Shown: positions 1 through 11,192 of the stretch, piece after piece
Layout: each line of letters opens with the position of its first letter
Numbering within the stretch: the first letter of the stretch is position 1
Source of the DNA: Thunnus maccoyii
Lineage: Eukaryota; Chordata; Actinopteri; Scombriformes; Scombridae
Assembly (NCBI RefSeq): GCF_910596095.1
Contig: NC_056552.1
Location: 17,743,111-17,807,110 of the forward strand
Length of the DNA stretch: 64,000 nt
Direction of reading: 5' to 3'
The notes under the pieces: model-generated
The model's input: only the letters and a program-made list of their open reading frames with translations
The model's database searches: none
Told to the model about the DNA's origin: nothing
Made by a program: the position numbers and the translations under genes

Positions 1-433
1 TTTTTTGCTTGTAATGTGATACTTAAGATAATAAAGATTGTTTTTGAGCAAAAATAAGCACACAAAATACATTAAAACAACCTAAAATTACCTCAAGCAG
101 GCTGAAAGAAATATTTAGTAGATTTTAGTAGAACCATTGAATTTGAAACAGTTCAAAACAAGGTGCAAACATTTGTTGGAAAAGTCAACCAGCATAAAAT
201 GCAGGGTTCAATGTGGAGCAGAAAGAGCAAAATTAATCTGTGAAAACATTAACCATTAATCATCTCCCAACAATTAACACTTCAACACATAAACGAACAA
301 ATACATAAATAAATAACTGGTAAGGCCTTTGATCTCAACTTCACCAAATATCTTTTGAGAACCTCTAAAAACGGCAAAGGCAAAAAACATGACACTCAAA
401 CATAAAACTTACAAGCAGCATCTCTATTGGTTT

Positions 434-477
434 AAAATCTGTGGAAAATCTGCGCAAAATCTGCGCAAAATCTGTGG
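434..477 (+). repeat. 11-bp tandem repeat (4 copies) beside a GC-rich palindrome
   Basis: Four head-to-tail units of AAAATCTGYGS occupy 434-477. They are followed at 489-503 by an EcoRI-like GAATTC and a NotI-like GCGGCCGC inside a short palindrome. This lies in the med24 intron at the left edge. It looks like the end of a dispersed element, but I cannot name a family. Nothing else is seen in bases 1-1136. Confidence 0.6.
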
Positions 478-1136
478 AGGTGGCGTTGGAATTCTGCGGC
501 CGCAGATTCCGTGTGGGCCTTACGATAAGTGCGCGTCACCATCTTGCCCGTCAGCAGGTTTTAACTTGAGCACTGCCGTTTTTACTTGTAACAATTCAAC
601 AACAGGAGGAAGACTGAGAGCAATACAGGTTTTGTATTGTGGTTCCCAGCAACTACTTTCATCATGCAACCAACCTTGCTGATGTAATGAGCATTCAGGC
701 TATCGGCTTTGGGAATTTTTATTTGTTTAATTTTGGCTACAGCCTCATGGAGAAATCACCAGACAGGGCATCAAACATCTGTGTGTTGCATGACTTAGGA
801 AAAAATGATGAGCCACTTTGCTTGATGCAATCAAGATTGAAACTCAAAGTTTTTTTTCATTCCACCTGTTTCCACTGAGTCATTTAGAAACTGTATATAC
901 TATTCTTACTTAAAAGTATGGTGGCTTGCCATTAGTTTAGGGTTAGTGCTTTAGTGGTGAGGTTACCTGTTGTCAAGATTGCACTTGCCTAACACCAGCA
1001 CAACACAAGAGGTATAACTTCTACTTCCCTGTTGACATTCATTTGTTGTGTGTATGTTTTTCCTTTCCCCAATTAACAAATTAAAATGAAAACAAAACTT
1101 CTTCCACTGTTTCTCACATCACGTGTTCTCTCAAAG

Positions 1137-2566
1137 GAGACCGATCGATGAGCAGCTCCCTCTCTGCCTCCCAGCTTCACACTGTCAACATGAGGGACCC
1201 TCTCAACCGAGTCCTGGGTGAGATACCCGTTTACCTTTTTTCCTGCTTCTTGCAAAGAATCAAACCCCAGGCTTGTAAAACAGAGAAAATGTGTCCTACT
1301 TCCTATGCCTCCCTTGCTGCTTTCTTAACAAAATACTCAGGAATACAGACAGGAGACAAATTAAAGGATAAACCTGAGTAAATTAGTTCAGACACAATAA
1401 ATGCTGATTCATACATGGCTTACTGAGTATGAAAATAATGGAAATCATATTCTATGGCCTCCACAGTCACCAGATCTCCACCAAATTGATCATCTGTGGG
1501 AGATTTTAGGCTGCTGTGTGTGACAGTGATCACCATTATCAAAAAAAACAAATAAGGGAAAGTCTTTTCGAAGAATGGTGTTCATCCCTCCACTAGAGTT
1601 CCAGAGACTCAGAAAATCTATGCCAGGGAGCACTGAAGTTGTTCTTTAGGCTTGTGACTTTCTGAGACACTTTATTGCGTTAACCAAAAAGCTAAACTCA
1701 GTAAATTCACTTTTTTTTTTTGTTTGTTTCTGAGAATCCTGCAGGAAATGCTGTTGCACAACTGTTCTGGTAATCAGGGACTTAGCGCTATTTGCTAAAT
1801 TTGGTTTTCCAACTGAAACATTTGTAAAATGCTCAACCTCCACCTGTTCCCATCTCCCCAGCCAACCTGTTTCTCCTCATTTCCTCCATCGTTGGCTCCA
1901 AGATGGCAGGACCTCACACTCAGTTCGTACAGAGCTTCATGGAGGAGTGCGTCGACTGCCTGGAACAGGGTAGTCGCGGAAGCATCCTGCAGTTCATGCC
2001 CTTTACAATGGTGAGTTATGAGTAAAGAGAGGAGGCTAGACAGATGGTGATAAGGAGGCAGGGGGAGTGGCTGTTACATCAGACATTATTGGAAACGGTC
2101 TGAAATTCCATCCCAGATTCAGTGTTTGTTCCAAAGGTATTTTAAAAGATCGCTTTAGTGAAGAAGGATAAAACCGGAAGAGAGACCAAATCCAAGGTTG
2201 AGATTGTGAGTTATATCTACCTGTGCTTTATGTGTTTTCACCAGATGTCTGTTCAAATGCATTTTTAGTAGTTAAATACATTCAAAATGTGAAGAAGGAA
2301 GTGGCCCTAAAGAAAACAGATCAAGGGTTAAAAAATGCCCTCTGAAAAACCATGACTAGGTGCTTTTTTTGTGTGCCTTGAGCAACATGATGTCCATCGA
2401 ACCACACTATTACTGATAAATAAAGGTGATTCTTCTTCTGTGCATCCAGGTCTCTGAGCTGGTGAAGCTGCCCGCTTTGGCCAAACCTAAAGTCGTCCTG
2501 GCCATCACTGACCTGACTCTGCCGCTGGGGAGGAGAGTAGCTGCCAAAGCCATCTCTGCCTTGTAA
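1137..2566 (+). CDS. med24: Mediator complex subunit 24, 3' end (last three coding exons)
   Basis: MED24 is a tail-module subunit of Mediator, the nuclear coactivator that links transcription factors, including nuclear receptors, to RNA polymerase II. Exons seen: 1137-1217, 1862-2010 and 2450-2566, stop TAA at 2564-2566, all with AG acceptors and GT donors. The spliced peptide contains LHTVNMRDPLNRVL, then a hydrophobic LFLLISSIVGS stretch, FMEECVDCLEQG, LQFMPFT, and ends VVLAITDLTLPLGRRVAAKA plus ISAL. This closely matches the conserved MED24 C-terminus as I recall it from mammals. Only about 115 codons are present; the upstream exons lie before base 1, so the intron before 1137 is longer than 1.1 kb. 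The gene is tail to tail with csf3, as in human. The identification rests on remembered family sequence plus synteny; both are strong. Confidence 0.93.
1445..1690 (+). pseudogene. Tc1/mariner transposase 3' remnant in med24 intron
   Basis: From 1455 the sequence reads WPPQSPDLHQIDHLWEILG. This matches the WPPQSPDLNPIEHLW block at the C-terminal end of the DDE catalytic domain of Tc1/mariner transposases. The following bases to about 1690, with the 'tgttcatccctcca...gttccagagact' and 'tctatgcca' phrases, also follow the usual fish Tc1-like 3' end. The reading frame is not maintained: there are frame changes, a poly-A run at 1541-1549, and no N-terminal DNA-binding part or catalytic upstream half. 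It is a dead fragment in the same orientation as med24, inside the 1218-1861 intron, with no sign of use as an exon. Confidence 0.75.
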
Positions 2567-2750
2567 AACTGTGGGTTTAAATTTACATCAGTACCAAATG
2601 AACCCATTGTTTGTTCAGTGACTCAGTGCTGGATCATCCATTTAAAGGGGATTGTCTTTTATGGCAAATGTTCATGATCATGTCTCTGTAAACACTTGTT
2701 ATTTTATATGTTCTTTTTCATTCTTAAAGAAATGTGTAAATATTTTTTAG

Positions 2751-2756
2751 AATAAA
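2751..2756 (+). terminator. med24: Polyadenylation signal of med24
   Basis: A canonical AATAAA hexamer lies 185 bases after the med24 stop and is followed by an A-run and a T-rich stretch. It is the first strong signal downstream of the stop, implying a short 3' UTR of about 200 bases. Confidence 0.7.
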
Positions 2757-3660
2757 AAAAAACCCATAATGATAATTGTCTTGTTTCTGCTCGCCAGTAT
2801 TTAAAGTGAGTTATTTTACGTGCAAGATCATATTATATTGAGTCACATTCGGAAATCACAATAACATGAGATCAGACCACTGTGATGAATACGCCAGAGT
2901 CAGGTGCATTGTCACATGTTAGTGAGGCTACCACATGACACTACGTACAAGGGATTTTGGGCCATCCTCTGAGTAACAAAAGCTCCTTGTGGTCATCAGT
3001 CAGACATCCGTTGATTGCAACACTTCCTCAAGTAAATCTGACTGGCACTAGTGTGGCAAAAATGACACATAAGCCTCCATTTCACTTTTAGTTGCACTTC
3101 TCTATTACAGTATTAGGTTCTGAATTTTAGGAGTAGTTTCATTGATGACATAGCTCATGCGTAATTGTGACCCAGTGTGCCAGTACCAGATGTGTCAAGA
3201 GTGCATTGTAATTGCCAAATAGGAACAAATCCCTTTCAAGGAAATTTTTTTTTTTTTTTTATTGAAAGACAGAATACAAAACACAAACTTGTACAGTAAT
3301 ATTAAAAATAAGATTCATACAAAAATAATTATGTGTAAAATTATACACAATGTAGTATTAGTCTTTAACGTACCCCCTTGTGTGAGTTTTAAAAGTAAAG
3401 ATTTTATATTTAAGCCAATGCTGAAAATCTTCCAGCTTTGCTTTTCATCTTTATGAAACAACGGAGAGGAATTGTAAGTGTAGTTTCTGGCTTGTTTTAT
3501 ATTGTAGACATTAGTTGTTCATTTTTGTCAGGGGCTGAAGGATGATTTAATTTCCAATTATTGCCGTGTAATATAGGCTTAATGAAGTTATTTCAGGCTG
3601 AAAGAAGTTGCCTCAGCTGTAAACAACAAAAAGCTGAGGGATCAAAAGCATAGCTGTCAA
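2757..3660. other. Intergenic spacer between med24 and csf3 tails
   Basis: AT-rich sequence with no supportable gene. A T-run at 3246-3260 followed by ATT gives an AATAAA hexamer on the minus strand at 3258-3263. This could end a long csf3 3' UTR, but the adjacent homopolymer makes it equally likely to be the poly-A tail of a retroposed sequence. Confidence 0.5.
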
Positions 3661-3775
3661 AAATAAATACCCCAAATAAATATTCAGTACTACATTTCCA
3701 TAAATAAATTAATAAATAGAAATCAGTTTAAAAAAATAAATAATTTCTCAACACATAAATAAATAAATACCACAG
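3661..3775 (-). promoter_or_regulatory. csf3: AU-rich element cluster in the csf3 3' UTR
   Basis: Read on the minus strand, this stretch holds nine ATTTA pentamers, several overlapping as TATTTATTTA or longer. It begins about 75 bases downstream of the csf3 stop. Clustered overlapping ATTTA motifs are the class II AU-rich elements of cytokine mRNAs, bound by tristetraprolin/ZFP36-type proteins that speed deadenylation and decay. Mammalian CSF3 has such a cluster in its 3' UTR. The motif count is direct; the function is inferred from the family. Confidence 0.75.
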
Positions 3776-3848
3776 TAAAAAAAAGGGCAGGATGATGTAC
3801 ATTTTTTGCACGTGAGCTAAAAGCAGACAGATTTAGGCACATATTTGG

Positions 3849-6231
3849 TTAGCTCTCCGTCTCTTCTTCATTGCTCTGGTCCAGACTCCTGAGGTGGCGG
3901 ATCATGTCCTGCCCAAAGGACTGCAGCTGCACCAGAGTCAGGTGTGCTGCCACCTGAACCTCATACTCCCCTGGCAGACGTAAGGCCACAGGGGTCGAAG
4001 TTGGCTGCACCACAGTCTCTGTTGGGAGCATTTTCAGCATCTGTAAGATATACAAAAAACACATCATGAAGGTGGTATAAAAAATCAGAAATATTTAACA
4101 GAACAGATTGATTCAGAAGTGTTCTGCTACCTTGTTGATCTGAATGCCAAGGTCTCTGATGTCAGCTGTTAATTCAGTCACTTTGTCTGTTTTCCCCAGC
4201 CGAGGGGAGACCGAGCTCAGCATGTCGCGGTGCAACTGAAGACCCTCAGACATCCGTCTCAAACTGGTCTCCTGTGTGGGAAAGAACACCAACAAATCAG
4301 TCATGTTGTCTTTCTTCAGCTTATGTACAGTTAAAGAACCGATTCCCCCTGAATGGTGCTTACCAAAGAGAATTTTTCTGACACAACTTTGAGTACAGGA
4401 ACAGACGGGATGCCAATGTTGGTTGCCATTATCCCAAGCTTTGCATTATCTGAGGAATTGAGTTGCAGAGTCTGTGGTGAAGACATAAAGATGTTATGGA
4501 TAGATCACAGCTTGGAATACAACAAGAAACACACATTAACATCATATGATCTTGTAGCCTTGTATGCTAAGTTTAATCAAGAAAAGCAAAAAGCATGTAA
4601 GATTTCAGCAGATTTAAGGCCGACATAAAACCACACAGGCTCATTTTAGCTGATTCACTGGTTTCATTTTCCCACTGCTTTAAAATCAGATAGTGAATAC
4701 TTGTGTTATAACACCCACTGCAAGTTGTACTGTGACTATTACAACTGCATTTAGTAGTCACAGTATACAACTGCAAGTGCATTTACTCAAGTACAACTTT
4801 GAGGTATTTTACTTGAGTATTTCCATTTTCTGTTACTTGATACTTCTACTCCACTACATTTATTTCACAGCTATAGTCACTAGTAACTTCACAGATCAAT
4901 ATTTTATACATAAAACATATGATCAGTTTGTTAAATATGCATTGTTACAAGTAGATTAGACTATTCAACAGTATAAGGTGTTAAAGTGAGCTCTACCTTG
5001 ACAATATTAAAATGCTGCTCACATGTACATGTCAATGAATCAATATTCCATTCATTTATAAATAACACTCTAAATTGGGTCATCTTACATAATCAGTACT
5101 TTTACTTTTGATACTTTTAAGTACATTTTGCCGCCAATACTTAGCAAAGTAGACTTTTACTAATTGAGTAATTAAGTATTTTTTCATTGTGGTATTGTTA
5201 CTTCTACTCAAGTAAAAGATCTGAGTACTTCTTGCACCACTGATAATAATCAGTACATTTATTTTTTATATCCACAGCCTCTAGAATACACAATTCACAT
5301 GGTTTGCTCCATTGCCAGTAATTTGGTGATGAATGAAAATATTTCAGACATGAACGCATAAAAGAGGCTTTTATCAGAGACACAGTGCTGATTCAATGCA
5401 GTCTGAAGAAGCCCTTATACGGGCCCGAACAGACTCATCACATGCAGCAGCCCCGAGGCTCTTGTCTAAATAGATTCAATCAAAAACACAATTATGCGTC
5501 GCTAGGACGTGTCTATACTTTATCTCACCTCTATGTCAATGCAGGATTTGTGCGTCTCGGGAATGGAGAGCAGGATCTTTTCTGTTAAACTGCGGCTTCT
5601 TTGCACAATTTCCTGAAATTGTAGATTCGCAACAAGTGTGCTCTGTGCGTCGGAGAGCTCCGGCAGAGGAGCGCTGCAGACGAGGTCGGTCATGTAGTAG
5701 AGGACAGCGAAAACTGTAAGAGGAGAAAAATCAAAAAGAGTCGGTGCCGATGTAGCATCAAAACAATCCCTTCTTGTACATCCAGCACAGTGCTGAGTGT
5801 ATGTGTGTATGCGAGGACGAGCGAGGAAGACAACAGCAGAACAAAGCCGGAATGTCTCTTCTGCAGCTCCTCTGTGCTGCAGCACTAAGCATGCCCTCCC
5901 CTCACAGGCTAAAATAGCTACATGAGTTGACAATATTCCCTGTAATATGAACCCTTAAGCCAAAAGTAGCTGCAGTACTTAAACATAACCAATCTGACAG
6001 TTAAGTTATATTACATATGACATATTAAGTTATAATAAATACTATCTACTTAAAAAAAACAAAAAAAACAGGTCCAGATCATTTAAACTTTGTAATAATA
6101 CGATTTAATGCTGATTAAATAGTCCAGATCCTGAGCAGCAGCTTCAGAGTGTCTGCTGTGTCAGGATGATGGTCTACAGAGATGAGAGAGCAGAAAGCGT
6201 TGCCACTTTACTTACCAATCAGGATGTGCAT
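3849..6231 (-). CDS. csf3: Granulocyte colony-stimulating factor (csf3), five exons
   Basis: Secreted four-helix cytokine acting through CSF3R to drive neutrophil production. Coding exons (minus): 6231-6216, 5713-5529, 4471-4364, 4271-4131 and 4040-3849; all introns GT-AG; total 642 nt, 213 aa. The start was chosen because the five-codon exon MHILI splices in frame to a hydrophobic FAVLYYMTDLVCS, giving a signal peptide with likely cleavage just before APLPELS. Helix A carries LQFQEIVQRSRSLTEKIL. The IGIPSVPVL segment matches LGIPWAPL of mammalian G-CSF, and the C-terminal VAAHLTLVQLQSFGQDMIRH matches the mammalian VASHLQSFLEVSYRVLRHL helix D. The mature part has a single cysteine (Cys63), so neither mammalian disulfide can form. 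One N-glycosylation sequon (NSS) lies at the start of exon 3. The five-exon layout and the med24 neighbour support csf3 over il6 or other helical cytokines. Which fish paralogue (a or b) cannot be told. Confidence 0.93.
4770..5242. mobile_element. hAT-like MITE inside csf3 intron 2
   Basis: A stretch rich in 'tactcaagta' and 'ttttacttttgatactttt' phrases that ends in CACCACTG at 5235-5242. It follows the very common fish non-autonomous element that starts CAGTGGTGG and ends CCACCACTG, of hAT type. The right terminus is intact; the left terminus near 4770 has diverged and I cannot place it exactly. There is no coding capacity. It lies between csf3 exons 3 and 2. Confidence 0.7.
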
Positions 6232-6306
6232 GGCCTCTCTTAGGGGGATGTCTTAAAGTATTGACCTCAAGTGAACACTAGTCATGATTGATTGGGCACA
6301 CGTATG

Positions 6307-6319
6307 TTTATATATATAG
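6307..6319 (-). promoter_or_regulatory. csf3: TATA box of csf3
   Basis: On the minus strand the sequence reads CTATATATATAAA, 76-88 bases upstream of the csf3 ATG. A start site about 30 bases downstream would give a 5' UTR of roughly 50 bases. A TATA promoter fits an inducible cytokine gene. Confidence 0.7.
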
Positions 6320-6340
6320 CGGCCCCCGTGCAGATATTCT

Positions 6341-6350
6341 GGGTTTTCCC
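6341..6350 (-). promoter_or_regulatory. csf3: Near-consensus NF-kappaB site upstream of csf3
   Basis: GGGAAAACCC on the minus strand (GGGTTTTCCC on plus) differs by one base from GGGRNWYYCC in either orientation and lies about 22 bases beyond the TATA box. Mammalian CSF3 promoters use NF-kappaB and C/EBP sites close to the TATA box. The position is suggestive; binding is inferred. Confidence 0.4.
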
Positions 6351-7169
6351 ATTATTTGGTCATCTGTCTCATAATGAGTGACTGCATATTTCCATTAAAT
6401 TTACAAATTTAGGTTCAGAGGGCTGTACGTTTTTAGAAGCACCAGAGTTACATAATTTAACATTTTGGGTCACAAAATAATAGTAAACTTTATTTTTTTT
6501 AATATAGCATCTTTCCAACAGAATCCATCACAAATTACTTAACACAAGACAATGAAATGAAATTAAACGGTAAAACAAAGAAGCTAATAGTTAATAACAA
6601 TAAAAAGAGTGACACAGGTTACAAAGATGTAGGATAAAAGAACAAATATTTGAAAATGAAGGGTGAAATTTATATGACTCTATATTTGTTTTCTATTATG
6701 CAATAACGTTTTCAGCCCAAGCCTCCAACGTAACACAATTCAAGACTTTCATTTTGGGAACTGGAATTCCTTCATTGCTGATTTTTTACATTGATGTAAC
6801 ACGACTAGTGTCATATACAGAGAAACAGAGAGGGAACAGGCATTTCCTTTTTCACGGTTACATGGCAATTGAAATTGAAAGTGCTTAAACAATTTAAACA
6901 CAGCGTTTTCTGGAATCTGTTTCTTTTTGTTTTGTTTTTGAGGAACCTTTTGTAAAAATTTCACTATGACGTGTCTGGTCATCATGATTCTTGGAGGGCG
7001 ACTTGTGGGTTTCGCCTTGCCATCAATACATTGGAAATTTTGACATCTTGATGCCTGTAACGCATCAAAATGATCAAACCTCAATAAAGATTATTTTTAT
7101 ATTCAGTGTGATTATTAGATTGTTGTCCAAGCTGCAGCAATGCGAGAAAGGTCTAGAAATTATATTAGG

Positions 7170-7172
<3 letters not shown>

Positions 7173-7218
<46 letters not shown>
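7173..7218. repeat. (AT)n microsatellite
   Basis: About 23 uninterrupted AT dinucleotides. Confidence 0.97.
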
Positions 7219-7221
<3 letters not shown>

Positions 7222-10200
7222 TCTATTAATTTTTCAACACACACATACAAAATCATGACAGCACCCAAATCAAAAATCGCAGCCATGTGACCACATACAT
7301 TGCAAGACTCATATCATAACACAAAACATCACACAGACTGCTATTAGTTTACAGAAAAGGAAGAGAGCAGAGAAAATAAAATGAAATGAAGGTTAATTAA
7401 CCCCTATGTAGTAAGTCTGAAATTTCATATGTTCATTAACTAAAACTGACTCTTTAAGTTAGCAGGGAGACTCTCCATCACTTTAGGTTTTATCTTACAT
7501 GAAGGGTTCTTGATCCTTAGAGGTGGCCATAGAATCAGGGACTTCACCAGACCTGGACATTTGTGGTGTCTACAGGTACGGTACTATTGAGCAGTGAAAA
7601 GACAAAACAAGAGTGCCATCTAGTGGAATTATATGTTTATTTGTATGTTTTTTTCTAAAATTAACCTCAGCTGTGCTGCTGTGCTCTGCAAAAAGGGGGT
7701 TGCTTGCATTTCAGTCACAAACCTCTCGAAGTTGAAAGCGCAATGAAAAATATGATGTTTTTAAAATTAAGATATAACTCTAATTTATTAGAAATATTAA
7801 GTTTTCAATCCATCTTTGCCTTAAGGCTCCACATATAATTTTACCACCTCAGTTTATCCATTCAAACCCTTGTTTCAAAAATTCCAAACACATGTGGTGG
7901 GAGTTATGTAATCACCTCATAAATCAGCCCTGTGTCTCCATTGTAGCAGATCGCTTTGCTTCATGCTCTGACACGAGGCCCCTTGATCAGTCAATGTAGC
8001 TATGTTACATCTGGCCATGCTTGATAGGCTATGAAGTGAAGCTGTCAAATCTGATCCCTGAAATCCACACTGGCCTGATCTCCAATCAATCCTGCATATG
8101 AAAGGAGGGCATTATTCACTGCTGACGGGGCCTCGCTCTGTGGCCCTGTCAGTGACCCAGTTGGAAACATCATTTGGTTGTAACAGAGGAACAATGTGCT
8201 ATAGCTCACATTTGGCCCGACAGGGAAAGGCTGCACAAGAATATCCTGCCTTTTTGACCCTTAAACGCATGCATACTAATGCTTTATTTGATCCATAAAT
8301 GTCACCTTTGTATCTGCTATAGCTGTTATAACTCTTCACTGGAGCTGCCATTACAGAAAATGGAAATAGTATGATGTGTTGGTAATCTGTGAAAAGCCTT
8401 GAGGTATTGACAGGAATTTAAATTAAGGTTCTGTGGAGATGAACAATGCTTGGCTCTTCAACAGGCTTTTAAAAGATGGACCCACGCCTCAATCTGGCAG
8501 GATTCAAGAAGTAAAGAGGGGGATTTAAGATGGCAGGCATCCACTAAGGAAACAGAGAGAGGTTTTACATTCAGCCCTCACTTCTTAAATCTATCATTTT
8601 TGTGTTGTACTGCTACTTTTTCAACCTACGTTAGAGGGCAGGAAGCCATTAAAGAGTTTAGGGAGGCAAAAGAAATGACCCAAGTAAAGAAAAGAGGTTT
8701 TAGAGTTCATCATGGGTCCTGGGACCACTTCTAATGTTCCTGATAATGATCATTTTGATGAAAGGTGTGAATATCAAATACTTACATCTAAAAGGATCTA
8801 AGTAGACGAGTAAATATCTACATTTTTGTACTAAAAGCATTTATCCTAAAATAACTTTCAATAAATGTTCTTTCAGAGCATCAGTCCAGTGAACAGAAAC
8901 CTTTGCCCTCTGGTCCTGATGTATCATTTGTGTTTCTACATGACGAACATTGTTTCCTATTAACTAATTTCTCTTTTAATGACAAATTGTCTCATGTGAT
9001 TTCACATTCGGTGAGAGTAATGCTGAGCTGTGCGGAATCAAGGAATTGCGAAACTTGTTTTACATGGAATGCTAACGAAGTCTTTGATAACTGTGAACTT
9101 TTGAAACTGTACGAGTGAAATTAACTGAGGACTCAGAGGAAGGAGGTTTAGACTGGGGCGGATGTTGCTCAGGAAATGCTTTCTCAGCAAACATGACAAA
9201 GACATGATTTATCACTCCATAAAAACTCTGACTCAAACACATGACACCTTTATCTTAATTTCACATATTAATACACCTCTCGTGTATAATCTTATGGTGG
9301 CAATTTATACAGATTAAAATATTTATGCTAGAGCATATATAAGTTTTTCCATGTTCCCTTTTTGCCTTTTATACAGAAGATATCACAAAAGTTGGCTATA
9401 CTAGTTAATGGATAACATCTCTGTATGTAGAATAGAAAATGTAGAGAAAAATATACACAAATGAACAGTTCACCAGCCACATGATGACTGTGTCAGCAGA
9501 GAAATTTTGAACATACATATCCACATACTTTACGTCTTTACTTTAACATCACTCACATTTCAACTGTTGATATGCAAAGCTTTAGCTATACATAGTATAT
9601 CAACAGATAACAACCATCACACTCATTAATACTCATATGTGTCCATATTACAATTTTAATATCTATTTTTTGGTGTGATATTTGTTTATGTGACCACTTT
9701 CACATTACAGTATATGAGGCTTATATACCCATATATGAGGATTTATGCCTAATCTGATGTTGCACTTCTGCTCAGTCTTAAAACTCATTGAATATACTGT
9801 TACATAGATCAGCACCCTGAACAGATGCCTTTATGATAAAACATCGCTGTTTTCTGCATCCACTTTGTGTTTTTGGTTCTGTATACTTCAAGTGAGTACT
9901 GCGTGTTGTGGTTGATATACATAAGTACATCTAGAGTCAACTTTATTTCACTAATAAATGCATATTATGGTGAAAACTTAAAGATGAAGGCATTTATTTT
10001 TCCTCACACTTACACGTATTCCACAACAGAGGGAGCTGTGTCATCCAAAATGAACAATGTTTTCTCCTCAGACAGCTGTTATCATCTGTCTTTCATCTCC
10101 ACATCACCCCCCTATAGGAAACCAACAAACGAGACCATCTCAGAGTATTGACTGAGTCCTTGTCACTCTCCTTAGATGCAGCATCTTAGGTGCCACTTAC

Positions 10201-11042
10201 CTTTTTTTTTTGGCTGCAAGAGAAAATCAACAGGAGCCCATGCAGGCCCTCACTGGGAGACCCCATGTGATCTGGGGACCTGGAGACATTTTCACCTGCA
10301 ACCCAATCCCAAACAGGGCTGTGCTCTACGGGATTGGATGCGTCACTTTATCCCCCACTTTGTGTCCCATTACCCAGCAGTTGTAATGCTCACACCAGTG
10401 TAACGTGTCTAAGGTAGCAGGCGGAGCAAGCTGAGCTGGCCTGAAATTTAAATTAACCTCAGTGACATTTCTGTGTGCTAGAAAACAAAGGTGTTACATT
10501 ACCAGTACCCTCACTACCAGCATGCACACACACATTCACCCTTGTTGTACATAGATCTGAACAAAAGAATGCACACACTAAAATATATTAGCTGAAAGAA
10601 ATACAGAGACACACATGTCTGTTACTAGATTTATGTATCTCCTCTCGTGGTGAGCCTCCCCTAACAGTGGCTGGTCTCAAAGCCACCGTGTGAGTCTGTT
10701 ATCAGAGGAAAGAGGGAAGGAGGGAGCTGTGTGTGTGGCAGGAAATGTCAGAGAGAGAGGCTTACCATCTATTTTTCAGTACTGTTGAACCTCCTGCTCA
10801 TCACAGGAGGCTGTACCTGGGCTTCCTTAAGATTAACTCTGTCAAGATCAATATCATTGTTTTCTGTAAAACAAACTCAGCCTATTAATAGAAACCGTGG
10901 AGCATGGAAACTGTTAAGCAGGTATAGGTAGCAAAAAAAGTAACAGAAAAAGAACAAACAAGCACTTCAAGAATTACTAGAACAGAGAAAATAAACAAAT
11001 AATTGGTTTAATAGTGAACCTACACACTGCTGGTTTTCTTAA

Positions 11043-11192
11043 AGGAATACTTTGACATAAATGCGTAAATGTATTTGCTTTTTTACCGAGTTAAGAGAGA
11101 AGATTAATACCACTCTCAGAGAGAGTGGTATTGATCTTCTCATCTAACTCTTGGCAAGAAAGTGAATAAGCGTATTTACCAAAATGTCTTAT
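11043..11192. mobile_element. TTAA-flanked MITE-like element, copy 1 (truncated, hairpin core)
   Basis: Begins after TTAA (11039-11042) with AGGAATACTTTGACAT. The core contains GAAGATTAATACCACTCTC followed after three bases by its inverted copy GAGAGTGGTATTGATCTTC, a near-perfect hairpin at about 11097-11143. The other terminus (ATTCCT-TTAA in other copies) is lost near 11192. Related copies lie at 21781, 23041, 44321 and 48250. Confidence 0.7.

Noticed and set aside
7074-7290. Open frames with tyrosine/isoleucine runs on both strands
   Set aside because: They are translations of the (AT)n microsatellite at 7173-7218.
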